Below are positions 47,286 through 60,510 of a stretch of DNA of 64,000 bases, piece by piece. Each line of letters starts with the position of its first letter. Position 1 is the first letter of the stretch. Made by a program: the position numbers and the translations under genes. This DNA comes from Branchiostoma floridae (lineage: Eukaryota > Chordata > Leptocardii > Amphioxiformes > Branchiostomatidae), in assembly GCF_000003815.2 (NCBI RefSeq), contig NW_023365886.1:62001-126000 (forward strand). The letters are read 5' to 3'. The notes under the pieces were generated by a model. The model worked only from the letters and a program-made list of their open reading frames with translations. It did no database searches and was not told the origin of the DNA.

Positions 47286-48550
47286 TTTCCGGTGAATTTT
47301 TTTCAGGAGACTAGGTCCTCTTCTCTACATCTGCAGAGGTCCCACTTGCTAGGGTGCACTCCTGACCAATGGCGATTGGTGTTACATGTCAAACAAAAGA
47401 CCTCAGCCAATCAGATGAGATTTTATAAGAACCTCTGACAGGGAAATTCGCGGGCTTTTTGAGCCTCAGTCAACCTTTGCTGACAAGCGTCCAATGAGCT
47501 CTCATGTTACAAATTGGCGTCATTTGAATCATGGATACAAACCAATCAAGTTTCTTCTTAGTGTGTGGCAAAATTTATTTATTTCTCCGTTGCCATGGGA
47601 ATATCATCTCGTGTGTGCCTGGTTCAACGCGGTTACCATGGCGATGCAACAACAGCGTTGCTAAGGAGAGACAGGTGTGTCTGACAAGACGACTGCAATA
47701 CATCAGGATTGGAGCATCCTGCCGATTCCTGGCTTATACTAGTATATGTAACGTTATATCCTCCTGCTGCTCTGATGGCTAACACTGAAAACCTCGTTAT
47801 TGCATAACCAATTTGTCCAATTTTTTTACCAGGTTCCTTACTCATTTTTCGTGTACGCGACTTAATTGAACTATTTGACCACATAATAAGAGGAGGTTTA
47901 ACAGAATTACACTGGCCCGGTTAGCTCAGTCGGTAGAGCATCAGACTTTTAAACGCACTGTGGACAATTCATGTGAAGGTCTTTGTACTATGCAGGAATT
48001 CCCCGCAAGACGGCTCCCCTATCGAACAGAATCGCACGACCAGCCAATGCAATGGCAACTGTTTTTCCCTCGGATCACAGAATTACTAGTATTATAGATA
48101 AATGCCATCCTCGGATCCTGCGTAAATGATCGGTGTTTCATCGTCGCGGCGTTTAGAAGTTATGTCAAGTTAGATATTGCCTTATATGAATCAATGCAAA
48201 TAAGGCCCTCATTTACCATTTTTTTCCAAGAGACTTTCATACTTTTCCGAGTCTGTGTCTCTTCGCCCCTATCCTTTTTAAATAGATTAGTTTGACATCT
48301 GGCTCGTCAGAAGTCACAGGCCTGTAGGGTAAACACCTAAGCCACACCATAATAATCACTTTACCAGAGGATTGTGTCCTACGGATTGTTGTTTTAAGGT
48401 CTTTCTACTGTTGCATTATTTGCTTGTTATAACTACATAACGTTACACGTATATAGTCTACAGCTACAACATACCAAAATATAGATCATGTACCTTTCGC
48501 TTTCCTGCAAAAAAAATGCAGACATCAACAAACTTGTAGATTTCAGCCTT
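47286..48550. other. REC8-TIMP intergenic region
   Basis: No gene found apart from the tRNA-Lys fragment. REC8 promoter DNA should lie in the first few hundred bases. ORFs at 47531-47884 overlap on both strands and have no recognisable domain. Confidence 0.45.
47915..47952 (+). pseudogene. tRNA-Lys(UUU) 5'-half fragment
   Basis: GCCCGGTTAGCTCAGTCGG, then TAGAGCATCAGACTTTTAA: a nearly exact tRNA-Lys acceptor 5' strand, D arm, anticodon 5' strand and loop with anticodon TTT. Similarity stops at the end of the anticodon loop. No variable loop, B box or 3' acceptor strand follows within the next 200 bases. It cannot make a tRNA; it is a truncated copy. Confidence 0.85.
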
Positions 48551-49148
48551 TATTTGGTGGTCTTGCGGTCAGCACAGACGACGCCTATTTGTGAAGCGTG
48601 TTGGTAACTTCGTAGTTCGTACAAAATCCAGATAGTGAATATGACTTTATAAAAGACTCATAAGGGTTTTAAAGGAGGGGCATTTCATGATTTTTGTTCG
48701 TTTTCGATAGCAGATTTAAGCACACTTCCTGAATTTCACTGTGCATGTGCGTTCGGTACACTTAAATGATAGCGCAACTGTCTTAGCTTGACTCATACAA
48801 AAGTTCCTCCTACACAGGTATTTACAATATCTCCACCGCTGCTATGAGCAAGGCAGCAACTAGCAAAAGCAATCATGATCACATCATGTTATAGCACTCA
48901 AGCCCTTATTCCATTTTATCGTCATCATACAATTCCAAACAATAATATTTTCCTTATGATTATGAAAAAAATATTCCTATAATACAAAGATATCTGCTTT
49001 TTTTAAACAAAAGCCAAATGAAGATCGACATTCTCAAAATCACAATGTTAGTAACGTTACAGGTAATACGAAGGTTAACCGAAATAGTGGTTTAGTTTCA
49101 TGGGAGATAATTTCAGGGGTTGGGGAAAATCATCATGGCGGTGGGTTC
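48551..49148 (-). other. TIMP 3' UTR (probable)
   Basis: Non-coding sequence from the TIMP stop to a minus-strand AATAAA at about 48551-48556. It is AT-rich and includes a poly(A/T)-rich patch at 48960-49015. Confidence 0.45.
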
Positions 49149-52100
49149 TCAGGGGGCGTCCCCGTCGATGTCCCAGCGACCTAACCACACATCTATGGGC
49201 TCGTCCAGGTAGTCATACGCCGCCTTCTCCGCATCTATCGGCTCGTCCGCCTTCTCCACCGGGTGACCGACGGGGTCCACCTCGTTGCTGCCGTCTTCGA
49301 ACCGCTCGTTCTCGCGGTTGACGTCACTTTCGCCCCCGTGGAGCGGCACAAGAGGCTTGTGTGTTTCCACCTGCGGGTAGAAGGGCTCGTCCACTTCAGG
49401 TAGCCGGGGGATCTCCGGGACGTTAGGGATGTTGCCAGCAGCCTCGGGAGAGATGGGGTTGGTGCAGTCCCGCATGGCCTTGTGCACGAACCAGCTGCAG
49501 GTGTTGTCGGAGCTCTTGACGCACGCGCTCAGGCGACTGGAGCAGTCGGTGGTGTACATGTCGTCCCACAGGCACGTCTGCTCGTCCCAAGGTTTGCACG
49601 TCTTCCCGGGGAAGCAAGGCTGGATCTAGAAAGAGGACGTTTATAGGTCTTTATAGAATGGCAATTTTCTAGGGCGTCGCACGAGATTACTACAACACAC
49701 TACGTTTAATAATGAACAAGATACTTAAAATAAAATAAAAATCAAGAACGCCGTCCCATGTAAGTCCGGGCACTTCTCCGATTTTCAGAGCAAAGTTACC
49801 ATTATACCTACTTAGTCTGAAATCCAGAATGAGGTGAAGAAATGCATCAAGGCCTGGTCCATACAGCTTTCACAATATAAGTTTCCGAAGTGCGTACTTT
49901 TAAGTAAAAGTGCCAAATGGTTTACTTACCGCACATTCGCAGTTGTCTCTGTACATGTACTTGAGTCCACGCCTCTGCTTCTCTGTCACTTCTTCCCACG
50001 GACTGACCCAGTTACACAGCCCCACGTGCATCTTGTTCTTATAGATGTAACCTGCGCAACAAGGACGGGGAAAGTGTTATTTGTATGAACCATATGTGAA
50101 TTTGACAATGAGAAATGTTTATGCATTTGACAAACTCATTGGTTTCATGACATTGGGAAGAACGAAACAAAGCACTTATAAGTAATATGGCGCGACAATG
50201 TATTTTCTTCTTCGTAATGTTATTATTATCTGTTAATGGAGCGGTAGGATTATAATTTAATGTCACCAGTGATACATGTATACGTGATGCTGGTCTTTGT
50301 ATATATTATTTTTATGTTATGTATTGTTGATATGACATGTACTTTGTGTAATCCAGGGCCCCACTGTAAAGCGGTGACTTACTTACACTGAGTTGGGTCG
50401 CCCTGGCTAAAGAAAACAGAATTTTAAAAAAAATGCTGTGGCTGTAGTATTTATATACCTCGTTGATGACCTAAGAGCCGTATCTCCCTTTGAAAGAATG
50501 GTCATTGGACCATAAACTTAACGTTGTGACTCTTTAGTCACTGGGCCGTGTGCTTCACCTCCGATAGATTACTGGGAACATGACCCTTTGGCCTCTGGTT
50601 TGATGGTAAAGCAATAAAGGGGAAATGAATGAGCATAGGGAGACAGGGCTAGAACACGGGTATTACTCAGACCAAACACAATAGGCCAAGCTCACAAACA
50701 TAGTGGCCAGAACCATTGTGTGCCATTTCCTCTTGCCAAAGGGCAAAACTTCCCGACTTAAGAGTAGCTTTTGTGATTGTCTCATGTATTTGTTTTGATG
50801 TTTATGTACGACTACTTAGAAGTAAGATCACCCCACAGTTTTCTAAAACACAATACGTTGGCTTTTGTAAGCCTTTTCCTGATGCGGTCCAAGCCATAGC
50901 AATGGGATGATGTTTTAAGGCCCCGTTGCTTCCACTCTTTGTTGTGAAATGCGTACATTCAAAGCGAGCCAACGATTAGTCACCTCAAGTTTTCACCACA
51001 TAGTACAGTCTACTAACCGTGGGAATTTGAAAAGCCGACGTACACGTGCGGGACAATCCTAGCCGAAATTAGAAAGAATGCGGGGAAATTTGGAAAAGTT
51101 TGATACTCTTCAAATGACCCCCCGAGTGGCGCTATGCGTAGAAGTAGTGAAGCGAGTAGCACTAGAGGTCAATTACCACTTTAGCATTTTTAGTGGGTTT
51201 GTAGGGAATAGAGTTGTCATTTTCATACCTGCCAAAATGTAGAGCTGTCCAGACTTGAGTTCCATATCAATGCCACACAGAGACGTCTCTGCCATGGTGT
51301 ACACGCTGGAAGGGTCCACATCTTTTCCTAGCTGCCCCTTGAAGTTCTTATTGATGGAGATACTGTACCTGTGGACGTCGGTAGATGGCGCATCGTCCTG
51401 TAGGTGAAGGGATAATGTTTTCTCATTGACGATATAGCGATTGCAGGAGAAATTGATAACAACAACAATAAAAAACTCAGCTGTTCTGTAAAATAGATAT
51501 GTCAATGATAACAGCATGAGCAAGTCAGTTGGAGTATGAATCACCATGTTTACACGCTGAGTGGCGTATAGGGTTACCATGAAGTGTTTTGCTTCTTTCA
51601 TCAATCGGCTGTATCTTTGGCATTGTGACAAGAACTGCATCTACAAGCATTCATTTGCTAAATCATGTCCAATGCTGTGTTAAGTAAACAAGACACGGAT
51701 CTCCAAATATTAGATCGCAGTGTCAGTAGATAACGCAAACGAGTCAAGCAAAACAAGCGACTTGAAGATGAAAGAAGACTAGATCCATTCCAGAAAAAAA
51801 TGACCGAAAACTAACACAGGATTCAAACACCCTCAAAACCAGATTTCTACACCTATTATTATATTCTTCTATCTTGAATTTATATTGGGTGGGTGGGTGG
51901 GGGGCTGATCTTGACTTATTAAGTATAGTCGTCAACATTTTTCAGGTCCATGGCCACTGTCAGTCATTCGGCATTATGGTGTGCCAAAACCAGAAAGGGT
52001 TTCTTACCGACATGCCGTAGAATGGTAAACGCAGACTCGTCGTTTCGAAGTCTACAAACCTCCATCCATTGTTAAAGACAGGACAAGCTTACCATGAGCA

Positions 52101-53620
52101 CAATTTGGCGAGATACGTAGGTCTCTGTATACGGTCTGTGACTTTATCAGTCGAAATCATTCGTAGTTCGCCATGCTCTAGATCTCATTCGCCGTTACTT
52201 GCATTTTTTAAAGTGGGGGTGTAGGATTTTCAGAGATTTCCTGAAGGATCTAAGAAATTTTCTTTTGGTCTCAGGTCTGATTTTGTACGACACATACACG
52301 ACTGTCCCAGTAATAACTTCAAATATGCTGTCGTGAACCTGTATCGTACGACGGATGTGACCGGACCCTCACGCTGGCTCTAATATCAAATATCTCCGAG
52401 TAGTTAGTGAGTATTCTTTTGTGCATGAACTATTCAGAAGCGATGAGAAATTAAAGATAGTTACAAACGTACATCAGCCGGCAGAGGTGGCAGGGTTGTC
52501 CTTTCCAAGCTGGCATCAGTCGGCAGCTCGTAGACCAGACCATCTGTCTCCGGTTCCGGCTCAGGGGAGGGCACTCCGTCCGGGTTGTAGAGATGGGGGC
52601 CGTCCATAATCTTGGCACGGACAACTTAAGTGGGACAAGGGAACAAAAAAACAAGATGTGAGATGGAGATGGATTTCGTGCCAAGACCACACTCATGCAA
52701 AGATTAGCCTCTCGCTTGTTTTGCACTACCCCGACATAACCAACAGATGACACACAATGATAAATATCTGAAGGGTGAAGGACCTGCCTAAACAGTGCTC
52801 TGCCTACGTCAACAGATCTAGGATTCGGAGTTTGGGATGTACATGTGCGGCGATATTTTGGTACATGACAATAGACATGTTATAAAACCAGTATAATGCC
52901 ATAGATAAAGAAACAGTCATTTATAATTGTTAGACAGACTGTCTTAGATGTGACTTATGTTGGTGTCCAGCCTCCGCTGCCTACGTACCGCTGCCGACGG
53001 TCGCTTCCTTGCAGTGGGTTGGCGGGCTAGCGACCGTTAAAAGGGCTTTTACTCCATTGTAGTACTTATGTGGCAGAGACTGTCATTATCGAATAGAACT
53101 GTTAAGCCGTAGCCGCGCCGATGCTGTAGGGCTGATTTTACCATGGACATGGTCAATATTGACCGACGGAAGCCATATAGAAAATCCTCCCTGCCGTTTT
53201 CGATCAGAGACCTTCCTTCTACTGGTTTTACCCGAGTCACTACACTTCTTGCACTCCTCGCAATATTCTACGAGACTATGTAAATGTGCGAAAAGATTTT
53301 TTTTCTAACTTAAACTTAAGTCAAGGAAGAAATATCACACGAGAACATATCTATATTAATGTTTTGTCCCAAACCTCAGCCTTTTCACGTACCGCCACTT
53401 AGGCAAGAACCGCAGAACAATCAGCGATGGTCACTGCAGTTGACATACTTGTGGTCACAACGTGGTAACATAAAAGTAGTCCACGGGAAGAATCAAAGGT
53501 CTTACCGAAGTCTGCAAAGCAGTAGTGAGTCTGTGGGTGGGTCGGCATACAGGAGCAGCCGAGGGCCCCGCCGGCCATACAGGCCGCCACCAACAAGCAC
53601 AGGAACACACCGCGGGCCAT
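49149..53620 (-). CDS. TIMP: Tissue inhibitor of metalloproteinases (TIMP), extended form
   Basis: Five coding exons, 53506-53620, 52473-52624, 51229-51397, 49930-50051 and 49149-49625, all in phase, 344 aa. Signal peptide residues 1-21 (MARGVFLCLLVAACMAGGALG) end right before Cys22, which heads the inhibitory ridge CSCMPTHPQTHYC. The free N-terminal Cys of TIMPs chelates the metalloproteinase zinc. VVRAK, YSISINKNFKG, ETSLCGIDM, YILAG, KMHVGLCNWVSPW and YRDNCEC follow the TIMP N-domain. The C-domain has the CLWDD, SACVKSSDNTCSWF pattern. All 12 canonical cysteines are present plus two more (TTDC, RDC). The AB loop is about 34 residues longer than in human TIMP-2, and a proline/acid-rich tail adds roughly 95 residues. 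It is secreted and acts on matrix metalloproteinases. Only the paralogue number is unassignable. Confidence 0.93.
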
Positions 53621-53820
53621 CGTAGCAGGAGAGAGAGTTCGTCTGGTGCGGCCGCAGATGAAGCGATGAAGTGCACAGAACTGAGCTACTCCGTCAGCCG
53701 GTCCTCAATTTATCTCCGATCTCGATGCGGGCGCTGCCCGCCCACTTCCCGTCTCGTTCTGCGTTTCCGGGAAGGCCGGGGAGTTTTGACGGAAACCGCG
53801 GACTAGGCCCTCACAGTCTC
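53621..53820 (-). promoter_or_regulatory. TIMP upstream region
   Basis: GC-richer sequence directly upstream of the TIMP ATG, with a TATA-like GATAAATTG on the minus strand about 85 bp upstream of the ATG (53703-53712). It then runs into an assembly gap. The promoter assignment is by position only. Confidence 0.35.
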
Positions 53821-53929
53821 NNNNNNNNNNNNNNNNNNNNNNNNNNNNNNNNNNNNNNNNNNNNNNNNNNNNNNNNNNNNNNNNNNNNNNNNNNNNNNNN
53901 NNNNNNNNNNNNNNNNNNNNNNNNNNNNN
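53821..53929. other. assembly gap (N run)
   Basis: 109 undetermined bases, just upstream of TIMP. Confidence 0.99.
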
Positions 53930-54905
53930 TGTCAGCTTTGTTCTGGTCAAACGATAAATACTGGCCATGTTTATTTTGCTTGACGGGTCCTGAGGTGTAG
54001 GGGATACCGTGAGTCATGCCAGGTTCTGAACTCTAGTCGTGCCTTGTATACAAGACGTCCATCATTAGCCTTATAAAGTTATCTTTGGCAGAATTGATGG
54101 ACACTGCCAGACCACGTATACAGCCCAATGACGCGAACTGTAATGATCCCCTACGTCACAACAGGGGTCCGGGGAGAGAGTGGCGTGACGACCACTAAGT
54201 GCTCATTTCATTAATCCGTGCGAGTCGGTAACAACTCTGGGAGATTGCCAAAATTCCGCTGTATGTACGTTACAGCGGATAGAGACGAACTCAGGTTGAA
54301 CTCGAGTAACACAAAACACAGACAGCTCTGTAGGTGCCAAGGTGTGTCTGGCCCCAGCTTTGTTTTGGCAGGAAGCGTCACGTGTTTCTATCTTTATAAG
54401 GTGTTCTGGGTGGATTGTTTTGTGTACAAACAAACTAGTGAGGAGGTTTCCGAATAAAAATAAACACGGCTGCCCGATTCTTCAATGCGACTCCCCGAAA
54501 AAGTTATGACTGGACACGGGGGGTGCGAACATGAGTTGCTTCATTTTCTTCACAATCTACGTTTAAAACCGACAGTATCTTTCTGCAGATTAATATGAAC
54601 AGTATTTTGCTTCGGTATGTTTCAAAATCGGTACTTAACTGCATGAATTTGTCCTTGTACTGTACTTCTCCGTGATCCCACGTTTTTGTTGACATCCAGT
54701 TACAGGACGCACTGACCACTCGCCGTGTCCCGCATTATCACTTAATCCCTTTGCGGTCACGCTAATCTTTTTATGGACAATTTGGATTAGAGGACGTGTG
54801 GCTGGGATTAGGATTTCACAAGTCAGATAAGCGACATCACTCAATCATTTCTCGTTTCGAGAGAGACGTTTTAGTGTTGCTAGTCAGCCTAAGGAGGTAA
54901 TAGCG

Positions 54906-55093
54906 TAGTCTCCAAGCAGACCCAACGGTGCCTTAGAGATAGTATCAAAGCTGGCAAAGGAGAATAGCCGGCCAAAGGGAGATAGCCGGCTAAGGGAGTC
55001 AAACGGGCATTGATACTATTTCTAAGGCACCGTTGGGTCCCTGGCCAGCTTTGATACTATTTCTAAGGCACCGTTGGGTCTGCTTGGAGACTA
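54906..55093. mobile_element. foldback element with 9-bp target duplication
   Basis: 188 bp. The left arm TAGTCTCCAAGCAGACCCAA and about 45 bp in all is mirrored at the right end (TTGGGTCTGCTTGGAGACTA). The block GATACTATTTCTAAGGCACC is present twice in the right arm. GTAATAGCG lies directly outside both ends (54897-54905, 55094-55102). Non-coding; the TSD length fits Mutator-like or related elements. Confidence 0.85.
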
Positions 55094-55708
55094 GTAATAG
55101 CGCAGATAACCTCCGTCATATACACGAATCAGTATCAGTCTGTCACCATGAATATGGCCAAATAATTGAATATAAAGATTGAAATTTGTAGTAGGCAGGT
55201 TGACCCTCGCAAACATGAGAAACGTGAATGCGTCATGAAATCACGGATCGAACGGTGTAGTAGTAGCTTTCGGGTGCATGTCAGTTTTGTCTCGCTTTTC
55301 ATTGGTTGTTACTTTTCTGTCTTTTAATGTCAAGTGAAAACAAGCTGCGATCCTAACGTCAAGAGTGGTATTTGTTTGGGCCATTTTCCCCTGGAATCAA
55401 AAATCAATCCGAAGTTGAAAAGCAAACGACAAAACGAGGTCATTGACTCCCTTCACCCAGATGAATACGGCGGGATGACGAGGTCGTTTCTACTAAAGCG
55501 ATGTTCCTAAGCCGTAGCAGTGCGTGGCTGAATCATGCCACTCTGTCTATTTGTATGACAATCCTGCTACAATAGTACAAAGCTCGCGAGGTCAGTTCGT
55601 CCCTTCTTCGAAGCCGACCGGGGTGGATCCCAGGCCGGGGTGTGGATTTCGGACTACGTAGGCCAAAGCACGTTGACCAATAAGATACTACGTTATAGTG
55701 TGATAGCA

Positions 55709-55822
55709 ACTCTCCAAGCAAAGGTTGGTGGGCAAAACTGTGACCTTTTCCTCATTTGGTCGTTTATACGTCATATGAGGAAAAGATCACGGTTTTCCCC
55801 CAAACCTCTGCTTGGAGAGTAT
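55709..55822. mobile_element. foldback element, second member
   Basis: ACTCTCCAAGCAAAGGTTGG at the left and AACCTCTGCTTGGAGAGT at the right, with inner arms TGTGACCTTTTCCTCAT / ATGAGGAAAAGATCACGG. It is flanked by GTGATAGC (55700-55707) and GTAATAGC (55823-55830), a one-mismatch duplication at the same kind of target as the 54906 element. Confidence 0.75.
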
Positions 55823-58800
55823 GTAATAGCCACACAGTGTCTCTGGTCACCTGCTCTGTCAACCCTTTCATAAATGTGGTAAATCCCAAGTTATGACAAA
55901 CAATAACGATATAAGTCATACATGCCACACCATGGACCAGTCTTGATAGTCCGCCCCAAAACGAACCAGCACACCCTAGCTAGCATGCTGTGTTACAATC
56001 GGTCGTCATTACGACATCGCGTGAGTGAACGTCATACAGAAACCGGGCCTTACGGCGTCGGAAAGAGCTTGTTTCGGAAGATGTCGACGTCGGTTTTGCC
56101 GGGTAACAGTCGGATCCGAAGATGTCCAAATAAGGGTCTTCTGACACACGGACGCCCGACCGGGATGGGCCCTATAAACGAGACTTAATTTGCATAATGA
56201 ATAGAATCGTACGTTAACTATAACATTATGTCTAGTCGCTGGAGGCCTATCATATTCATACTGAAGAAACTGTCGATAAAAGTTGACCTAAACTAGTACA
56301 CTAGAGTGAATGTAATAAAACTACAATATCGACAACTATTGTTATCTTCAGTCACACCAGTAATTTCCTCTGGTACACCTTTGCAACGCTGGAATATTGC
56401 ACGTAATTCCACGAACACTGATTCAATAGACAATGACTTCTTTCATATAATTCCGGGTATTGTTTATTATTTTGCTCCAGGGTGTCATTATGTAATGTTG
56501 TCTTCCTTAGTCAATATATCCTTATGATCGTGGCGTGACAGGTAGTGTTTGTTTTTAGGAGAGGGAAGGGTTAGGCCGTACGTACCCTACAACATTGCTA
56601 TGTACTGATGAATGCTCATGACGCAAACATTCCGTACAAATGCCGTTCAGCCATGATGCAGCATCTCACCAGAAACAAACGCGACCCGGAGTCACGGACA
56701 ATTTCCTTTACTGTCGTGCTCATGTCCTTCCTAGCTATCATGTCCTTCCTTAACTATTCCCATCCCCAGCTACACACCGTTGGCCCTAAGTTAGCTCTTG
56801 CTAGGGCAGTAATGCATCGTCATTGAGGACAGGAGCACATGGGGTGGGGTGGGATGGAGGTATGCAGACAAGTGCAAGATACTCGTCTTCCAAGAAGACT
56901 TCTAAAGTACAAGAAGTAATCGTCCGGTCATGACAGATGTGCGTATATTGCAAGCATGAAGTTGCAGGCACAACAAGTACCTAGGTATAGGCACATATCA
57001 AACAATGAAGGGCGTGTAGCGATGTAATCAAATTCATAAAAGCTGAATGCAGAACATTTTAACACTCGATAGTGTAAAATTGTGCGAAACAGTTAGAATG
57101 TGTGTTAGTGCTACCACTGAACAAAGCGTAGCAAAACGTGTAAGGAATTAAATATAACGTTAGAAGAAATCATCAGCTAGCACAGTGCATCTATGAAAAT
57201 ACTGAATACGTCATGAACCCTAGGAGGTGTTGGTCGGGTTACAGACGTCGAATGAGACTATGAATGAAGATTACCCAAAAGACATACAGGGGCACCGTAA
57301 TGATATAGTGGAAGAGAAAGAGACAGATAACAGAAGCATTGACAAGTTTGTTTTTCTTTAGCTCAAACGAGTTTTCACACTGCTCCTTTTCGCCGACTAT
57401 CACAAGTAGACAATCACAGTTGGCAGCATTTTTGCAGTTTTTGTGGTTTCACTAAAACGCCGACCGGTGTTGTTGTTTCTCTTGAATACGCCGCAGTGGT
57501 AAAACACAAGTTCGGCGGAGCTGGCTTTCTCAGTCTATGTGTTGTTGGTAGACACAACATTACCAATCAACTCAAGCTAACTGCGCCAGAATAAAAACAA
57601 TATGAGTATGTCACCTTGCAATTGAACGTATGTGGATAGGCTTGAATGTATATTGTGTTCTGTAAGCACTTTAATTTCAACATTACAGTGAATAGAAATG
57701 ACATCACCCTTTTCCTTTTTGCTTATATATGTTAATGTATTCAAGGTATAAATGTAACAGATCAGAAGCAAAGACTTTTATCTAAATCATATTGGTAGCA
57801 GTCGTTACTTTTTCCGCACGAAATGCGATGCTTCTCAGTTCCCAAAGACTTGGACAGTGAGTCATCTCGCACCCACAACAAATACGCACGGCAGGGGACA
57901 AAACTTCGCACTCCACAAAAATACAGCATTTCCTTTCAATGTCAAGTTGTGACAACAGTTTTTCGTCTCTTCTCGTCCATGTTCCATGTTTTTGGCGAAG
58001 AGGCGGAATTTTATACCCAGAAAGTGGTAAATATATTTGATGTTAAACATCTCCCGTTGTGTGTAGTTTCTTCGGAATGTGTAATAGGTTGAAAACATGC
58101 CAACAGATGTAATTTGGCGGGCTTTTAGTTGTGGTCTTAACGTGTTTATAGCTTTTAGTACTAGTGCTAACGTTACCATACTTGTATGGCCCTACACAAA
58201 ACAACCACTTAAGGTAATACTGTAATGTCTCCGATCCTCAACTGCTCGTAAGTTTCTCTTGACTGCGCTATACATTCCTAAGTCTCCTTACTCTTGTTTA
58301 TGTATATGTTGACAACATTTTAGGGTGCAAGATTTCCGTAAGTTTGCATGATCAGCACAAGTCTACGTCACTACTTGAAACATTCACTCTCCTTGATACA
58401 GAGAATGATCCCCAGGGATCTCATTATCTCAGTTTGACTCTGTGCTTGAGAGAACCGGATATTGTAAGGAAACGCAGTCTTGTATCTATTAGTCGCGTTG
58501 ACAGAGAAGTGTTCTATGACAAATCCACAATTTGTGTACTGCATGCAGGGTCGCTGAACTACTACTATGAAGCTATTGTTCTATCCCTAAAAAGGACATG
58601 TTATTGGACTATGCGCCAGTTTGCACCCAATCTAGACACAGTTAAAGACTGCCTAGAGCAATTTGGCGCATTCTTACGTGTGATACCCGCTACGGATGTC
58701 TCTTTGCATCAATCTTGCATTCCTAAATTCTGCGTCCAGTGTATAATAATTCCTGTCGTATACAGACCGACGCGGCTATCGTTGTGACCATAAAGCCCCG

Positions 58801-60440
58801 AGGATCGGTAGTGGCAGAAAAGACAAATGACCTTGAAAATGACTCAAAGCAGTTCTTGACCTTGACTGTGTTCGCTCTGGATCAATTTGAGCAATGTAAG
58901 TAAACCCTTCAGCAGGGAGCCTGTGTGTTTCATGTGAATGAGTCAGTTGTTCTTGGCTTCTCTCTCCATCAACTTTCCACATTTGTCGTATCTCCTGGTG
59001 AGATCAAGCCGTCCATCTGCCTTTTGTCTGTTGGATCTTTCTTGATCTACAAAGACTGTGATAACGGCCCCCAACAGAAACGGTAATCGCCCATTTCCTA
59101 CTATTAAAGTTTTATGTACTGCTGTTGTCGCCTTTGTGCCCGGGCACTGCATTAACGTTACGCCCACGGCGATAATTATGGAGTTTAGGAGATGGCAAAG
59201 CAGACTGTGGCAAAGGGAGTGACTGGGCCTTATAACTTCTTGGAAAGGAAAACAAATAGGTACATAATCGTTCGTTTCCTGTTCATAACTCTTTTGAGCA
59301 CTTTTAACGTTTCCTGCTCGAGTATCTAATTGTGTCCAGGAGAAATCCCACCAACAATGGGGAGAGACCGCGATGACTTCCACTGTTTTGTTCAGGATTG
59401 CTCCCAAGGTCGAACGTAATATTGATGATTGTGAACTGGTTTAACCTCAAGGAGATGAAGAGATTGTGGGGGAAATTACGAGAATAAAGCGCTTAAGTCT
59501 TCACCGATCCTATAACCCCCTGTGCACCCCTTCTGTGCCAGTGCTGTTCATGCATTCGGAACTGCGTAGTTCACGTCTTTGGAATGTACGAGAACGAAGG
59601 CTGAACATAGAGGCAGGGATGGTAGCTAGCAAGTTCTATAGCATTTTACATTGTCTGCCCGATTTTGTAACGTTTCAGAAAATTAAAGGTTTGGTCATCG
59701 ATGTACAAAAATCAACCCAGAAGTGACTTTTGCACTGTAACGTCACATTCCCCCTTTCCATTGTCCGACATGCTCGCTCAGTATACTGATTAATCTAGTC
59801 TGTTTTGTTTCACTGACACAAATCAGATCTGAACACAAATGTTTATGATTTACCAACTGTGCCGAAGGTCACAAATAATGCTACACTTCTTCTGATCAAT
59901 TTCAATGTCCCTTTCCCGTGTACTATTTTTGGCTCGAGACAGACAGAAATGGAATTCGTCCTATTTTGCTGTCCGTTTTCTCAGAAGAAGCTGTATATAC
60001 ACTGATAGTGATAAGGAGCTTCAAGCGATGTCCCATGTAGAGTAGACACTAAAACAGACCTGGATTTATATCCTTAGACCTACACGTATATGGAATGTGT
60101 GAATGTACGTAATTCACGGGTTTGCAGAGTGAAAAAGAACTACAGAAACAGAGAATTTAGATGTAGCCCCTCGCTATCATGAGACCATAGGTCATTCGCC
60201 GTCACCGGTTTTCGTGATATAAGTAGAATTGATTTCTCTGGTGTTTTGTGTGAGCTGTTCATTGCAGTCATCTGAACACAGTAACAGTAATTCAATGCAC
60301 ACGCGCTGAAAAAAATTAAAGATAGTCACGAGATTGCTAAGTCACCGTTAGATCTAGAAAGTAAAAGTACGTGTTAAGGAAGGGGTACTTATGGTCTCCA
60401 TGACTTCTAAGTAACGTCTCTATATCAAACCACCCTGCTC

Positions 60441-60510
60441 TGACGTCAAAGCCTCCAATCACGTCACAGTTTCAATGAAGATAAAAAGGTTTTGAAAGTT
60501 CATGCAGGGG
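60441..60510 (+). promoter_or_regulatory. possible TATA/CCAAT/CRE core promoter
   Basis: A perfect CRE TGACGTCA (60441-60448), CCAAT (60455-60459), a second CRE half-site CGTCA (60462-60466) and a TATA-like ATAAAAAG (60481-60488) occur in standard order and spacing. Initiation would be near 60510. No coding exon is visible downstream in the window, so any gene would have a non-coding first exon or lie beyond 64000. Confidence 0.4.

Noticed and set aside
50380-50411. Possible TIMP micro-exon on the minus strand (AG-bounded, followed by GTAAGT)
   Set aside because: Exons 51229-51397 and 49930-50051 already join in phase and give the conserved YILAG...KMHV linkage. A phase-compatible version of the micro-exon needs a weak acceptor/donor choice and adds non-conserved residues.
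53671-54017. ORFs spanning the second N run
   Set aside because: Same artefact.
58344-58787. 147-codon ORF, longest in the 54-64 kb region
   Set aside because: No recognisable domain, no adjoining exons, ordinary base composition; expected by chance in this length.
58943-59407. 154-codon minus-strand ORF
   Set aside because: Same reasons; no conserved motif or promoter context.
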